The notes under the pieces: generated by a model
Databases searched by the model: none
Seen by the model: the letters and a program-made list of their open reading frames with translations, nothing else
Told to the model about the DNA's origin: nothing
Source of the DNA: Chryseobacterium mulctrae
GTDB lineage: Bacteria; Bacteroidota; Bacteroidia; Flavobacteriales; Weeksellaceae
DNA length: 64,000 nt
NCBI RefSeq assembly: GCF_006175945.1
Contig: NZ_VAJL01000001.1
Coordinates: 1,736,001 to 1,800,000, forward strand
Direction: 5' to 3'
Shown: one piece after another, positions 36,742 to 47,024 of the stretch
How the letters are laid out: each line of letters opens with the position of its first letter
How positions within the stretch are numbered: position 1 is the first letter of the stretch
Program-made: the position numbers and the translations under genes

Positions 36742-38499
36742 TTATTCAGACTTTAAAACTTCTGTTCTTTCCGAAACTCCGTTTGCATTAAATGCTTCAA
36801 TCTGGAAATAATAAGAATCTACTCGGTCTGCTCCGGTGAAGAAATATTCGTTTTTTCCGTATACCATAATACTTCCGTATAATTTATCCGGAGATTTTCC
36901 CCAATAAATAACATAACCATCGGCTTCTGAGTTTTGCTGCCATTTCATCCAGATGCTTCTTCTTTCACCATATTTCTTTGGATCAGCTCTCAATGGAACA
37001 AAGTTCTGAACTTTTGCAGGTTTTGCACCCGCTCCTTTTCCAAAAACTCTGAAACCGCTTAATGCAAATTTTCCTGTAGGCATTTTCAGATTTTCCATTT
37101 TTAAAAATCTTGCTTCAGCAGGTTTCTCCAATTCTACATAATCGTGAGGAACGTCTTTAGTATTTTTACTTTTATCAACAATTACTTTCCACTTTTTACC
37201 GTCATTTGAGCCATAGATTTTATACTGATGCATTTTGCCTTCCGTTTTTCCCATAAATTCAACATCCTGATCTGCATAATTTATTTGAATGGCATTAATG
37301 GTAGAAACTTCGCCTAAATCAGTCTGAAACCATTCCCCGGAATTTCCGGTTTTGGCACTCCAGTACGTTTTAATATCTTCATCTACAGCATTATTGGAAT
37401 GATAACCTCCTAAAGTAGACGAAACCTGAACGGGTTTATTGTAATTTAACAACATCCAGCCTGTGAAAAGTCCTTTAGAAAAATCTTTTCCCTGCGCAAA
37501 CCGCGGAAGCAAAGTCGGATAATCACCATAAGCAGTGTTGGTGTACATTACATCATCTTTATCGAAACCTGCAGGCCAAATTCCTAAACGTCTTTCAAAA
37601 TTATTTTTAGTGGAAATAAAAATAGTTGAAACATGCCACCAGTTTTTATAATTATCTTCGAAAGTTGCACCATGACCCGCTCCTCTTGCAAAACCTCCCG
37701 GCTTATAAGAAAAAGGATTGTGCTGTTGGTATTCATAACCTTCCAAAGGATTTTTAGAAACATACACTCCGTCAGAATATCCGCTGAATTCTGTTGCAGG
37801 AGCACCGTATTGCATGTAATATTTGTCTTTATATTTGGTTACCCAAGCTCCTTCTACAAAAGGTTGCAAGAAAACATTGTCATTATATTCACCGAATCTT
37901 TCCCAACCGTGATCTTCTGGTTTTAATCGTAAAATAGGTTTTACAAAACCTTCAGACTGAAGATTTTTAACTTTTACTTCAGTTCCCAAAAGAGGCCATT
38001 CGTTGCTGGATCCCCAATATAAATAAAGTTTATTTTTGTCTTCATCATAATGAAAAGCCGGATCCCAAGCTCCAACTTTTAAAGTATCTACAGCAATTTT
38101 CCAATCGTCTTTTGTTGGATTGGTAGATTTCCAGATCGGGAAATCCTGTTCCCAGGTTGAACCGTAAACATATAAAGTATCTTTCATTGCCCAAACTGCA
38201 GGAGCGTTCAGATCGTGAGTATATTTATTATCTCTCAGGAATTTTCTTTTCACAAATTTCCAGTCGAGCATATTGTCACTGTACCAATATCCTTCCTGAT
38301 TGGTTGAAAAAAGAAAAAGCTTTTTCTGAAAATTAACAATTACCGGGTCTGCAGTTGCACGGTGTTTTCCTTGTTTTGAAAAAACTTCAAAAGGCGTGTA
38401 ACCGTAATCGATATTAATTGGGTTACAAAAGGTTTTCTGCTGTGCATTTGAAAAGAAACACAGAAGTATAACCATGCTCAAATATAATCTCTTACTCAT
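36742..38499 (-). CDS. Secreted GH43-like five-bladed protein with discoidin and Fn3-like domains
   Basis: This 585-aa protein has a signal peptide (MSKRLYLSMVILLCFFSNAQ), a GH43-type beta-propeller (HRATADPVIVNFQKKLFLFS near residue 46, DLNAPAVWAMKDTLYVYGS near 92, GAWDPAFHYDEDKNKLYLYW near 145), a discoidin/F5-8C domain (near 370-490: YHSNNAVDEDIKTYWSAKTG, EWFQTDLGEVSTINAIQINY) and a C-terminal fibronectin-type-III-like segment. It probably binds and may hydrolyse arabinose- or xylose-containing glycans. The first ATG two codons upstream is an alternative start. It is a single gene with no SusC/D partner nearby, which is unusual for a glycan-degrading enzyme in this phylum. Confidence 0.82.
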   Translation of the reverse strand: MSKRLYLSMVILLCFFSNAQQKTFCNPINIDYGYTPFEVFSKQGKHRATADPVIVNFQKKLFLFSTNQEGYWYSDNMLDWKFVKRKFLRDNKYTHDLNAPAVWAMKDTLYVYGSTWEQDFPIWKSTNPTKDDWKIAVDTLKVGAWDPAFHYDEDKNKLYLYWGSSNEWPLLGTEVKVKNLQSEGFVKPILRLKPEDHGWERFGEYNDNVFLQPFVEGAWVTKYKDKYYMQYGAPATEFSGYSDGVYVSKNPLEGYEYQQHNPFSYKPGGFARGAGHGATFEDNYKNWWHVSTIFISTKNNFERRLGIWPAGFDKDDVMYTNTAYGDYPTLLPRFAQGKDFSKGLFTGWMLLNYNKPVQVSSTLGGYHSNNAVDEDIKTYWSAKTGNSGEWFQTDLGEVSTINAIQINYADQDVEFMGKTEGKMHQYKIYGSNDGKKWKVIVDKSKNTKDVPHDYVELEKPAEARFLKMENLKMPTGKFALSGFRVFGKGAGAKPAKVQNFVPLRADPKKYGERRSIWMKWQQNSEADGYVIYWGKSPDKLYGSIMVYGKNEYFFTGADRVDSYYFQIEAFNANGVSERTEVLKSE

Positions 38500-38562
38500 A
38501 ATCAAAACTTTATATTTCTACAAATTTAAAGTTTTTTTAATGGTTGCTTGAGATTGAAGCAT

Positions 38563-38600
38563 AAAAAAACTTCCGACCTTAATTAAAGCCAGAAGTTTTT
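38563..38600 (-). terminator. Terminator after ctlX
   Basis: AAAAAACTTC and GAAGTTTTT form an imperfect stem with inner CTGG/CCGA-type pairs. On the minus strand it ends in a run of seven T. It lies 23 bp after the ctlX stop. Confidence 0.75.
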
Positions 38601-38622
38601 ATTTTGTTTAATTTAAAATAAT

Positions 38623-39546
38623 TTATTTTTTAGGTAAAAAAACCTCAGCTAACATACATCTTGCACTACCTCCACCGTTTACTTCAATCGTATTTAAATC
38701 TGAATAAATGATTTCACAATATTTTTCAATATTAGAAATTTGTTCAGCATTTAAAGACTGATAAGCAGTTTGGCTCATTACTAAGAACTTTTCGCCATCT
38801 TTATTTTGCACCTGCAGCATGTTTCCAGCAAATTGCTGCATTTGTTCTTCGGAAATTTCAATGATTTCTTTTCCTGAATTTTTAATGGTTTCAATAACTT
38901 TGCTTCTCTCCAATTCAGAATCAATACAGTCAAGACAAATTACTACGAATTTATCGGCAACACACATCATTACATTGGTATGGTAGATTGGAAGTCTTTC
39001 TTCGCCAACCGTTTGAAATGAATGGAAAACAACAGGTGTAAATCTATATTTAGTACAAAACTCTCTGAATAAACCTTCATCAAGTCTCAAAGAAACCGAT
39101 CCGTAAGCAATTCTGTTATCATGATCGAAAATCATACTTCCTGTTCCTTCTAAAAAATGTCCCTGAATTTCAGGCAATGACCAATCATCAATTTCAGAAA
39201 CTTCAAAGCCTTGATTTTTGATACTCTCAATAATATCTTCTCTTCGCTCTACCCTTCTGTTTGAAGCAAACATCGGATATAAAACCACTTTTCCATCTTT
39301 GTGGAAACTTACCCAGTTGTTTGGGAAAATAGAATCCGGAGTATGAGGATCGATAGTGTCTTTGATGGTAATTACATTAACACCTTTGTTTCTCAGTTTT
39401 TCAACAAAAATTTTGAATTCAGCCAAAGCTTTTGACTGAATATCTGCACCTTTCTGCTCTACCTGAAAATAATTATTCTCTGCCGTTTCTGCATTATAAC
39501 CGAATGCAATTGGCTCTATCATTAATACTGTATCTGTTGTCTGCAT
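38623..39546 (-). CDS. ctlX: CtlX-type citrulline/arginine-family hydrolase
   Basis: This 307-aa pentein-fold protein belongs to the arginine deiminase/DDAH superfamily; the opening MQTTDTVLMIEPIAFGYNAE matches the CtlX group. Candidate catalytic residues are Glu/Asp in GHFLEGTGSMIFDHDNRIAY near residue 129, His in YHTNVMMCVAD near 189 and Cys297 in GGGSARCMLAEVF. CtlX proteins are thought to hydrolyse citrulline to ornithine. The neighbouring DDAH-like gene at 40944 is a second pentein, so together they may handle guanidino or ureido amino acids. A secreted unknown lies between them. Citrulline specificity is inferred from family naming. Confidence 0.82.
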   Translation of the reverse strand: MQTTDTVLMIEPIAFGYNAETAENNYFQVEQKGADIQSKALAEFKIFVEKLRNKGVNVITIKDTIDPHTPDSIFPNNWVSFHKDGKVVLYPMFASNRRVERREDIIESIKNQGFEVSEIDDWSLPEIQGHFLEGTGSMIFDHDNRIAYGSVSLRLDEGLFREFCTKYRFTPVVFHSFQTVGEERLPIYHTNVMMCVADKFVVICLDCIDSELERSKVIETIKNSGKEIIEISEEQMQQFAGNMLQVQNKDGEKFLVMSQTAYQSLNAEQISNIEKYCEIIYSDLNTIEVNGGGSARCMLAEVFLPKK

Positions 39547-39559
39547 TGTTTTTGAATTT

Positions 39560-40927
39560 TTAATAATCTTCTTTAGTTAAAAATGTATGGATTGGAAAAG
39601 ATAAAAGATCAGAATTTTGAGATGGATTAAATTTATATTTTTTACCTGTCATTGTTTCTGCTTCTACTTCCAAACCTTCGAAATATCTTTTTACGTATCT
39701 GTCTTTTCTTCTTACGCCCTTTGAAGTTCTGAGAATTTCATCTTTTACATCTTTTGATGCTGAATAATCTGCAGTTACTTTTGAACTATCTGTAAAGTCT
39801 AAATAATTGTAGATCAACTCTTCTTCGTCTTCTTCAACAGATGATGTATCAAAATTATCTACGAAATTCTTATTCAATTTTAAGTTAAATAATATCGAAG
39901 AAGAATAGAGTTGTAAATAATACATTGATAGCATTTTGTTTTTGATAGTATAAGAATTACCACAACCTTTGACTCTATGGACATTTTGTCTATAAACTAA
40001 AATTCCGTTTTTAAGTTTGTATATAGATTTATTAGGAAATTTTCGGTTAATCACCTTTCCTCTTTCATCATATTTTATTTCTTCCCAAATAACCCATTCA
40101 TTAAAGGCGTTTTGATAATTTTTATAAATGATTTTCTCTTTTATAGTCTCATTTTCATCGTAGAAAATTTCTCTGAAAGGAATAGATGCATATTCTAATT
40201 TTTCACTGACTTTTTTTCCTAATTTTTTGTGAATGGTTAAAACAGAGTCATTTTCAATTTTTATATTCTGGTGTTCGGGATAATTTTCAAAATGGTATTT
40301 AGTAACTTTATAATCTTTTTGTAAAATGGAATCTACAATAAAATGACCGTCAAATTTTTCCTTCGTTACTTCGGTTTGATTAAAATATTTTTTATTCCAA
40401 ATCTTTCCGTTGTTATAAGTTTCTCTATAACTTAAATCTGGATTTTGTTGATTAAAAAAATACTTTATTCTAAAAACATTCAGAGAATCGTTTTTCTTAC
40501 GATCAAAGTTGTATACTTCCCTTTCTTCATACAAAGTATTGTTAAAAGATACTTTTGAAAATTTACTGAAGGTGACAATTCCATTATTATCAATTGTTTT
40601 TGAAAGCTGATTGACGTAATTATTTTTAAAATTTAAATTAAATTGTTGTTGCCACATGTCTTTGACTGACTTTACAGAAATCAGTCGATTTTCGTCATCA
40701 AAATCAAAGTATTGGGTATTTAACGAATCTTTTACCAGAATCGATTTGTCTGAAAGTACTTCAATAGATCGGAGAACTTTATTGCCTTGTTTTAATTTTA
40801 AAGTTTTAATTTTATTTTCTTTCAAACCTTTAATATTTCCATATACAACTTCAGCCCAGTTAAGTTTTTGCTGAGAATAGGCTTTAAATATAGATAACAA
40901 AAGAAAAAATAAAACTAATTTTTTCAA
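39560..40927 (-). CDS. Secreted protein of unknown function
   Basis: This 455-aa protein has a signal peptide (MKKLVLFFLLLSIFKAYSQQ) and a beta-rich body with many short Tyr/Asn/Lys strands reminiscent of toast-rack or YD-like repeats (YFDFDDENRLISVKSVKDMW near residue 77; IKYDERGKVINRKFPNKSIY near 283). No enzyme motif is visible. It lies 13 bp before ctlX and 16 bp after the DDAH-like gene, so it is in the same operon although both neighbours appear cytoplasmic. I do not recognise the family. Confidence 0.62.
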   Translation of the reverse strand: MKKLVLFFLLLSIFKAYSQQKLNWAEVVYGNIKGLKENKIKTLKLKQGNKVLRSIEVLSDKSILVKDSLNTQYFDFDDENRLISVKSVKDMWQQQFNLNFKNNYVNQLSKTIDNNGIVTFSKFSKVSFNNTLYEEREVYNFDRKKNDSLNVFRIKYFFNQQNPDLSYRETYNNGKIWNKKYFNQTEVTKEKFDGHFIVDSILQKDYKVTKYHFENYPEHQNIKIENDSVLTIHKKLGKKVSEKLEYASIPFREIFYDENETIKEKIIYKNYQNAFNEWVIWEEIKYDERGKVINRKFPNKSIYKLKNGILVYRQNVHRVKGCGNSYTIKNKMLSMYYLQLYSSSILFNLKLNKNFVDNFDTSSVEEDEEELIYNYLDFTDSSKVTADYSASKDVKDEILRTSKGVRRKDRYVKRYFEGLEVEAETMTGKKYKFNPSQNSDLLSFPIHTFLTKEDY

Positions 40928-40943
40928 TAGACTTCAATTTAAT

Positions 40944-41858
40944 TTAGTCTCTTACTAGCGGCATTGTAGAACATCTCAACAAGCCTCCCATTTTAGAAAT
41001 TTCTCTGTAAGGAATTTCTTCAACGGTCATTCCCCAAACATCTCTTAAATGATTGTTCATTCTTGTGAAAGCTTTATCTGAAACCACAACTTCCGGAGAA
41101 ATCGAAAAAATATTTGGGAACATTTCAAACATTTCTTCATCTGTTACGTGGAAACAATTTTCTTCACCGAAGATATCAATGATCAGATTGTAATCGCTTT
41201 CGTCTACAAAACCATTTTTATAAATAATACATTTATCATTTCCAACCGGGTTGAAGGTACAATCTAAATGTAAAATTCCCTGATAAGGTTCTCGGTCGTT
41301 TTTCTTTAATTCAAGATCAATGATTCTCTTTTTAGGAAAATATTCTTTAAGAATTTCGATGGCGTATTCGTTGGTTCTTGCCGTTTTATAATTTCTATAA
41401 TCTTCACTGAAGCAAGTTCCGATGAAAAGAAAATCATTCCAAACAATTACATCTCCTCCTTCAATGTGAGCTGTTTCCGGAAGATTGATAATTTTTCTCC
41501 ACGCTACTTTTTCGTAAACCTTTTTATAAGCTTCCTGTTCATCTGCTCTGTCGGCAATTACATTTGAAATAATCATTTTATCGTCGATTACAAAAGCAAC
41601 ATCTCTTGCAAAGACCTGATTGTAATCTTCAATAATATCCGGACGAAGAACTTCTACATCATATTTTTTCAGCACCGCTTCAAAAGCATTCATTTCGTTG
41701 ATGATGTCTTCTTCTTTTGGATACATGTTGTGCTCTATGGTGTAATATGATTTTGCATCATAGCTTTCTTCCAAAGTAGGAATACCGCCCATAGAGTTGG
41801 GTTGACCTAAAACCACAGACCTCAGTCTTCCGGTTTCGTTTTTAATATTTAATTTCAT
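40944..41858 (-). CDS. DDAH/arginine-deiminase-like pentein hydrolase
   Basis: This 304-aa protein has the features of dimethylarginine dimethylaminohydrolase-like enzymes: Asp/Arg motif NQVFARDVAFVIDD near residue 65, HIEGGDVIVWNDF near 135, catalytic His in ILHLDCTFNPVG near 195, and the nucleophile Cys296 in GLLRCSTMPLVRD. Such enzymes cleave the guanidinium group of arginine or methylarginine to give citrulline. It is the first gene of a three-gene minus-strand operon leading to ctlX. In related genomes I recall these two genes next to citrate synthase and enolase, which fits this order. Confidence 0.84.
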   Translation of the reverse strand: MKLNIKNETGRLRSVVLGQPNSMGGIPTLEESYDAKSYYTIEHNMYPKEEDIINEMNAFEAVLKKYDVEVLRPDIIEDYNQVFARDVAFVIDDKMIISNVIADRADEQEAYKKVYEKVAWRKIINLPETAHIEGGDVIVWNDFLFIGTCFSEDYRNYKTARTNEYAIEILKEYFPKKRIIDLELKKNDREPYQGILHLDCTFNPVGNDKCIIYKNGFVDESDYNLIIDIFGEENCFHVTDEEMFEMFPNIFSISPEVVVSDKAFTRMNNHLRDVWGMTVEEIPYREISKMGGLLRCSTMPLVRD

Positions 41859-42199
41859 AAATAATGAGAATTAAGCAAATATAATGAAACCAATGTGATG
41901 CTGAAAGTTTTTGCAACCGAGAATAAATGAAGCTTTTTCTGAAACTTTTGTACATTAGTGAATCTTTAATCATTTCATCTAATGAAGTTAAAGCTTGCAG
42001 ATAGAATTAATGATAATCAGCTTAATTTCAAGCACAATATCTTTGTTATTTTTTTTAAATAAATATTTCATAACATGAAATATTATAGGTCTAACAGTAT
42101 TATTTAATATCTCACTGCTATTTAGTAGAGTTTAGTATTTGGTATAAAATTTGAAATATTGCAAAATGAAAAAACATTAATAATATAATAACAATTTAA
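41859..42199. other. 341-bp intergenic region with a palindrome
   Basis: This divergent spacer between the DDAH-like gene and a small lipoprotein gene has no supported gene. It contains a perfect hairpin AATATTTCAT-AAC-ATGAAATATT at 42062-42084, which could be an operator or an mRNA stem. It also holds AT-rich promoter-like sequence, but no clear TAnnTTTG box. Confidence 0.55.
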
Positions 42200-42592
42200 A
42201 TGAAAAAAATAATTTATTATTCGACCTTTTGTCTAACATCTTTGTTTTTAATGAATTCTTGCAAACCTAATGGCTCAAAAGAAAATCAAAAAACAGAAAT
42301 AGTTACCACTTCGGTAGCTGCTAAGAAAAACTTAACTAATAAAAGCTTTCTTCAACAGGTTGAAAAACCTAATTCCGACCCTATGCTTTCACCAGGTTTT
42401 ATAAATTTTAAATCTGAAAGTACTGCACATTTTGCAGGATATGGCAGCGACATTATAGAAGATTGCACATATAAAGTTACAGGAAACTCTATTATGCTTG
42501 TAAGTAATCAATTACAACATAAATATCAACTAACAATAGTTGATGATAAAACACTTAAAGATAAATATGGATATCTATGGAAATTAAAATAA
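42200..42592 (+). CDS. Small lipoprotein of unknown function
   Basis: This 130-aa protein has a lipoprotein signal (MKKIIYYSTFCLTSLFLMNSC, lipid Cys21) and a short beta-rich domain with FKSESTAHFAGYGSDIIEDC and YQLTIVDDKTLKDKYGYLWK, similar in style to META/DUF4884-like stress lipoproteins. It is a single gene between a 341-bp leader and a strong bidirectional terminator. The family is not certain. Confidence 0.65.
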   Translation: MKKIIYYSTFCLTSLFLMNSCKPNGSKENQKTEIVTTSVAAKKNLTNKSFLQQVEKPNSDPMLSPGFINFKSESTAHFAGYGSDIIEDCTYKVTGNSIMLVSNQLQHKYQLTIVDDKTLKDKYGYLWKLK

Positions 42593-42622
42593 AAAAGACC
42601 CAAATTAATTTGGGTCTTTTTT
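42591..42622. terminator. Perfect bidirectional terminator
   Basis: AAAAAAGACCCAAATT is followed directly by its exact complement AATTTGGGTCTTTTTT, giving a 16-bp arm. It lies between the convergent lipoprotein and citrate synthase genes and works in either direction. Confidence 0.92.
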
Positions 42623-42639
42623 ATTTTAATTCAAAAACA

Positions 42640-43926
42640 TTATCTGTTTGTAATATCAATATAATCTCTTTTTTGAGCTCCTTGGTAAACCTGTCTTGGT
42701 CTTCCGATTGGATCTCCTTTTAGTCTCATTTCTTTCCATTGAGCAATCCATCCCGGAAGTCTTCCCAATGCAAACATTACTGTAAACATTTCTGTAGGAA
42801 TTCCTAACGCTCTGTAGATGATTCCTGAATAGAAATCTACGTTTGGATATAATTTTCTTTCGATGAAGTATTCGTCTTCAAGAGCTACTTTTTCTAATTG
42901 CATTGCAATATCCAACGCTTTGTCTTCAATTCCTAAAGCAGCCAATAAATCGTCAGCAGCTTTTTTGATGATTTTTGCTCTTGGATCGAAGTTTTTGTAC
43001 ACTCTGTGTCCGAATCCCATCAAACGGAAGCTGTCATTCTTATCTTTAGCTTTAGCAACCCATTTATTTACATCACCACCGTCTTTTTCGATTAATTCAA
43101 GCATTTCGATAACCGCCTGGTTTGCACCACCATGAAGTGGTCCCCAAAGTGCAGAAATACCTGCAGAAACAGATGCAAAAAGACCCGTGTGAGCAGAACC
43201 TACCATTCTTACAGTAGATGTTGAACAGTTTTGCTCGTGGTCAGCGTGAAGAATTAACAATTTATCTAAAGCAGCAGTCACCACAGGGTTGATTTCAAAC
43301 TCTTCGTTTGGTAATCTGAACGCCATTTTGTAGAAGTTTTCTACATAGTTTAGGCTGTTATCTCCGTGGTTTAATGGTAAACCTAGAGTTTTTCTGTAAG
43401 TCCAAGCTGCAAGGTGAGCAAATTTAGCAATCAACAATTCAGCAGCAAGATCCATCTCTTCTTTAGACTGTACATTAACTGCTTTTGGGTTAAAAGCTGT
43501 TAAAGCAGAAGTAAGAGTAGATAAAACTCCCATTGGGTGTGCAGAACGAGGGAAAGCATCGATGATTTTTTTCATCTCCTCTGCTACGAAGTTATATTTT
43601 TTGATGTTACCGTTGAAGGTATCAAATTGTTCTTTTGTAGGCAATTCACCGTGAAGTAAAAGATACATTACCTCTGTGAAGTTTGATTTTTCAGCGATCT
43701 GCTCGATAGGATAACCTCTGTAGAACAATTCTCCCTGGTCACCATCAAGATATGTAATCTCGCTTAATGTAGCACCTGTATTTTTGTACCCTAAATCTAA
43801 GGTAATAAGACCCGTTTGGTCTCTTAATTTTGAAATATCTATTCCTCTGTCTCCGATTGTACTATCCACGATTGGATATTCATACGAATTACCGTCGTAA
43901 TTCAATACCACTTTGTTGTCTGACAT
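42640..43926 (-). CDS. gltA: Citrate synthase
   Basis: This 428-aa enzyme condenses oxaloacetate and acetyl-CoA at the entry of the TCA cycle. It is a type-II (hexameric) citrate synthase: the N-terminal beta-domain precedes TGLITLDLGYKNTGATLSEI near residue 38. Catalytic residues are His in HADHEQNCSTSTVR near 230, His in GFGHRVYKNFDPRA near 308, and Asp in NVDFYSGIIYRALG near 365. The start ATG at 43926 gives normal length. A terminator and 89 bp separate it from enolase upstream. Confidence 0.97.
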   Translation of the reverse strand: MSDNKVVLNYDGNSYEYPIVDSTIGDRGIDISKLRDQTGLITLDLGYKNTGATLSEITYLDGDQGELFYRGYPIEQIAEKSNFTEVMYLLLHGELPTKEQFDTFNGNIKKYNFVAEEMKKIIDAFPRSAHPMGVLSTLTSALTAFNPKAVNVQSKEEMDLAAELLIAKFAHLAAWTYRKTLGLPLNHGDNSLNYVENFYKMAFRLPNEEFEINPVVTAALDKLLILHADHEQNCSTSTVRMVGSAHTGLFASVSAGISALWGPLHGGANQAVIEMLELIEKDGGDVNKWVAKAKDKNDSFRLMGFGHRVYKNFDPRAKIIKKAADDLLAALGIEDKALDIAMQLEKVALEDEYFIERKLYPNVDFYSGIIYRALGIPTEMFTVMFALGRLPGWIAQWKEMRLKGDPIGRPRQVYQGAQKRDYIDITNR

Positions 43927-43964
43927 TATTTTATTTATTTTTTTTAAATATACTATTTATTATA

Positions 43965-44001
43965 AAATACGGCAAACAAAAAATTTCGTTCGCCGTTATT
44001 T
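43965..44001 (-). terminator. Terminator after enolase
   Basis: On the minus strand, AATAACGGCGAACGAAA pairs with TTTTTTGTTTGCCGTATTTT, with a few mismatches. It lies 15 bp after the enolase stop, and the citrate synthase promoter must lie beyond it. Confidence 0.75.
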
Positions 44002-44015
44002 ATAAATTCAATGAA

Positions 44016-45311
<1,296 letters not shown>

Positions 45312-45487
45312 TTATCTATTTTATAGTTTATACAAATTTAATCAAAATTTAAATTTTGAACGCATGGAAGAGGTAATTTCTGTATTTATCTGAGTTAAAT
45401 TTTAGTTAATATTAAGATTATGATAATTTTAGATTTGAAAATAAAAAAGATCAAGCAAATTTTATTTTCAATTATATTTAAAACAAC

Positions 45488-45525
45488 AAAAAACCTTCTT
45501 TAAAATTACTTCAAAAAAGGTTTTT
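45488..45525 (-). terminator. Terminator of the outer-membrane-protein operon
   Basis: On the minus strand AAAACCTTTTTTGAAG and CTTTAAAGAAGGTTTTTT form an imperfect stem ending in six T. It lies 23 bp after the stop of the 379-aa protein gene. Confidence 0.7.
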
Positions 45526-45547
45526 CTTTCATATAATTTTTATTTAC

Positions 45548-46687
45548 TTATTCATTTTTTACGGCATCGAAATTGAAGCTAACATTTAAAAATCCGAAGA
45601 AATTATTATTTTTAATATCATACTTTAATATTAAAGGAATCCAAAGATTTTTCAGAACCCTTACTCTTAAATCGGCATTTGCTAAAAGCTGATTATTTTT
45701 TTCTTCATCCATTAATCCTGAGAAAATTCTTTTAAATTCGAAATTGGGTTTGAATTCGACAAGAGAAACTTCTTTTTGTTTTAAGAGTTGAATATTTAAT
45801 CCTATTTGGCTATTCCATTCTCTACGTTTGATATACTGACTTATTCCTATACTGTCTTTTGCATTAAATTCACTTCTTACATCTAATTCAAATATATTTT
45901 TTAGGGATTTCAAACCATGCAAGTAAACAAGATTAAATTTATATTCGTCAAACAGTTTAGATTTTTCTTGGATGGTATTTCTAAAGCCAATTGAAAGCAA
46001 TGGTTGTAATTTTATTTCTTCAATTTTATCTAAAATCCTTTTGTCTATTGCAGTGCCTATATCAGAGAAATCATTTGGAAGAAAAGCTACAAAATCTTTG
46101 GGAAAATTATCAATTGGAATTACATATTTATCTGAATTTGCAGCAATGGCTTCGTCTAATTTTTTCATTTTGGATTCCAATTCGCTATCTTTTGTATCTG
46201 CCAAATGAAAATAATATTTTGCTTTTGCTTCTATCAAAACTCGTGAATAATTGGTATATAAATTTTGCTCATTAGATCCGTAAAGAGTATTAACTGATAA
46301 ATCTCGTTTATTGATGATTGTCCAGTCAGCACCATAGGTAAAACCCTTGAACTTATAATCATTATCTAAATTTGCCCCTATTTCAATTTGAAAATTTCTT
46401 GTAAATTTTGCCTGTTCATAATTAACATCCGTAAACTGACTACTATCTGCTTTCACTTTTAAAGCATACAGAGTAGTTTTAATTTGAAACGCTTTTTTTT
46501 CACCCGTTAAATCTTTAAAAGCTAATTGTCCAAAGTCTGCAAAAACATCTTTCCAGTTTCCTGTTTTGGATTTATTCACTTCTTTTAAAATATATACTGA
46601 TCTATTTTCTTCTGAGTGAATAACTTGGCTTTTACATAGTGACATTCCCAATGTCAGACTTAATATTATAAATTGTATTGTTTTCAT
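45548..46687 (-). CDS. Predicted outer-membrane beta-barrel protein of unknown function
   Basis: This 379-aa protein has a signal peptide (MKTIQFIILSLTLGMSLCKS, cleavage near KSQ) and many alternating hydrophobic/polar strands in pairs, with a C-terminal region FFGFLNVSFNFDAVKNE typical of beta-barrel ends. A helical stretch (ESKMKKLDEAIAANSDKY near residue 172) and an Asp/Phe-rich loop interrupt the strands. Its start codon overlaps the stop of the 104-aa gene by one base (TAATG), so translation is coupled. I do not recognise a family. It is the last gene of a small operon that appears to be controlled by the neighbouring two-component system. Confidence 0.72.
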   Translation of the reverse strand: MKTIQFIILSLTLGMSLCKSQVIHSEENRSVYILKEVNKSKTGNWKDVFADFGQLAFKDLTGEKKAFQIKTTLYALKVKADSSQFTDVNYEQAKFTRNFQIEIGANLDNDYKFKGFTYGADWTIINKRDLSVNTLYGSNEQNLYTNYSRVLIEAKAKYYFHLADTKDSELESKMKKLDEAIAANSDKYVIPIDNFPKDFVAFLPNDFSDIGTAIDKRILDKIEEIKLQPLLSIGFRNTIQEKSKLFDEYKFNLVYLHGLKSLKNIFELDVRSEFNAKDSIGISQYIKRREWNSQIGLNIQLLKQKEVSLVEFKPNFEFKRIFSGLMDEEKNNQLLANADLRVRVLKNLWIPLILKYDIKNNNFFGFLNVSFNFDAVKNE

Positions 46688-47001
46688 TATCGTGTTCTAA
46701 AATAATATGTTGCATTAACTCTGTTCCCTTGTTGAATAGATGGTGTTGCGGTCGAGATATTACTTACTTCTATCTGATCATTATTAAAGTATACTCTAAT
46801 AGTTGTTTTTCTATTTGGTGCAATTGGATTAGTTCCAAAAACACACAACATATAACTTCCATTTAAACCATCATAAACTTTTTCAAATCCGTACTCACTT
46901 ATAAATTCTTCCATAAGTAATCCGTTTCTATATAAAAGACAATAAAATCCCATAAATGATTTGCCTCCTTCTATTCTTACATTAATTCTAAAATTTGCCA
47001 T
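46687..47001 (-). CDS. Small beta-rich protein of unknown function
   Basis: This 104-aa protein lacks a signal peptide and consists mostly of beta-strand-forming segments (FRINVRIEGGKSFMGFYCLL, GLNGSYMLCVFGTNPIAPNR, TTIRVYFNNDQIEV, RVNATYYFRTR). The shape suggests an immunoglobulin-like or carbohydrate-binding-like sandwich. It starts 23 bp after the end of the small membrane protein gene and its stop overlaps the next start. The tight coupling to an outer-membrane protein suggests they act together. No family is recognised. Confidence 0.68.
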   Translation of the reverse strand: MANFRINVRIEGGKSFMGFYCLLYRNGLLMEEFISEYGFEKVYDGLNGSYMLCVFGTNPIAPNRKTTIRVYFNNDQIEVSNISTATPSIQQGNRVNATYYFRTR

Positions 47002-47024
47002 GATAATTATTTTTAGTTGTTAAT

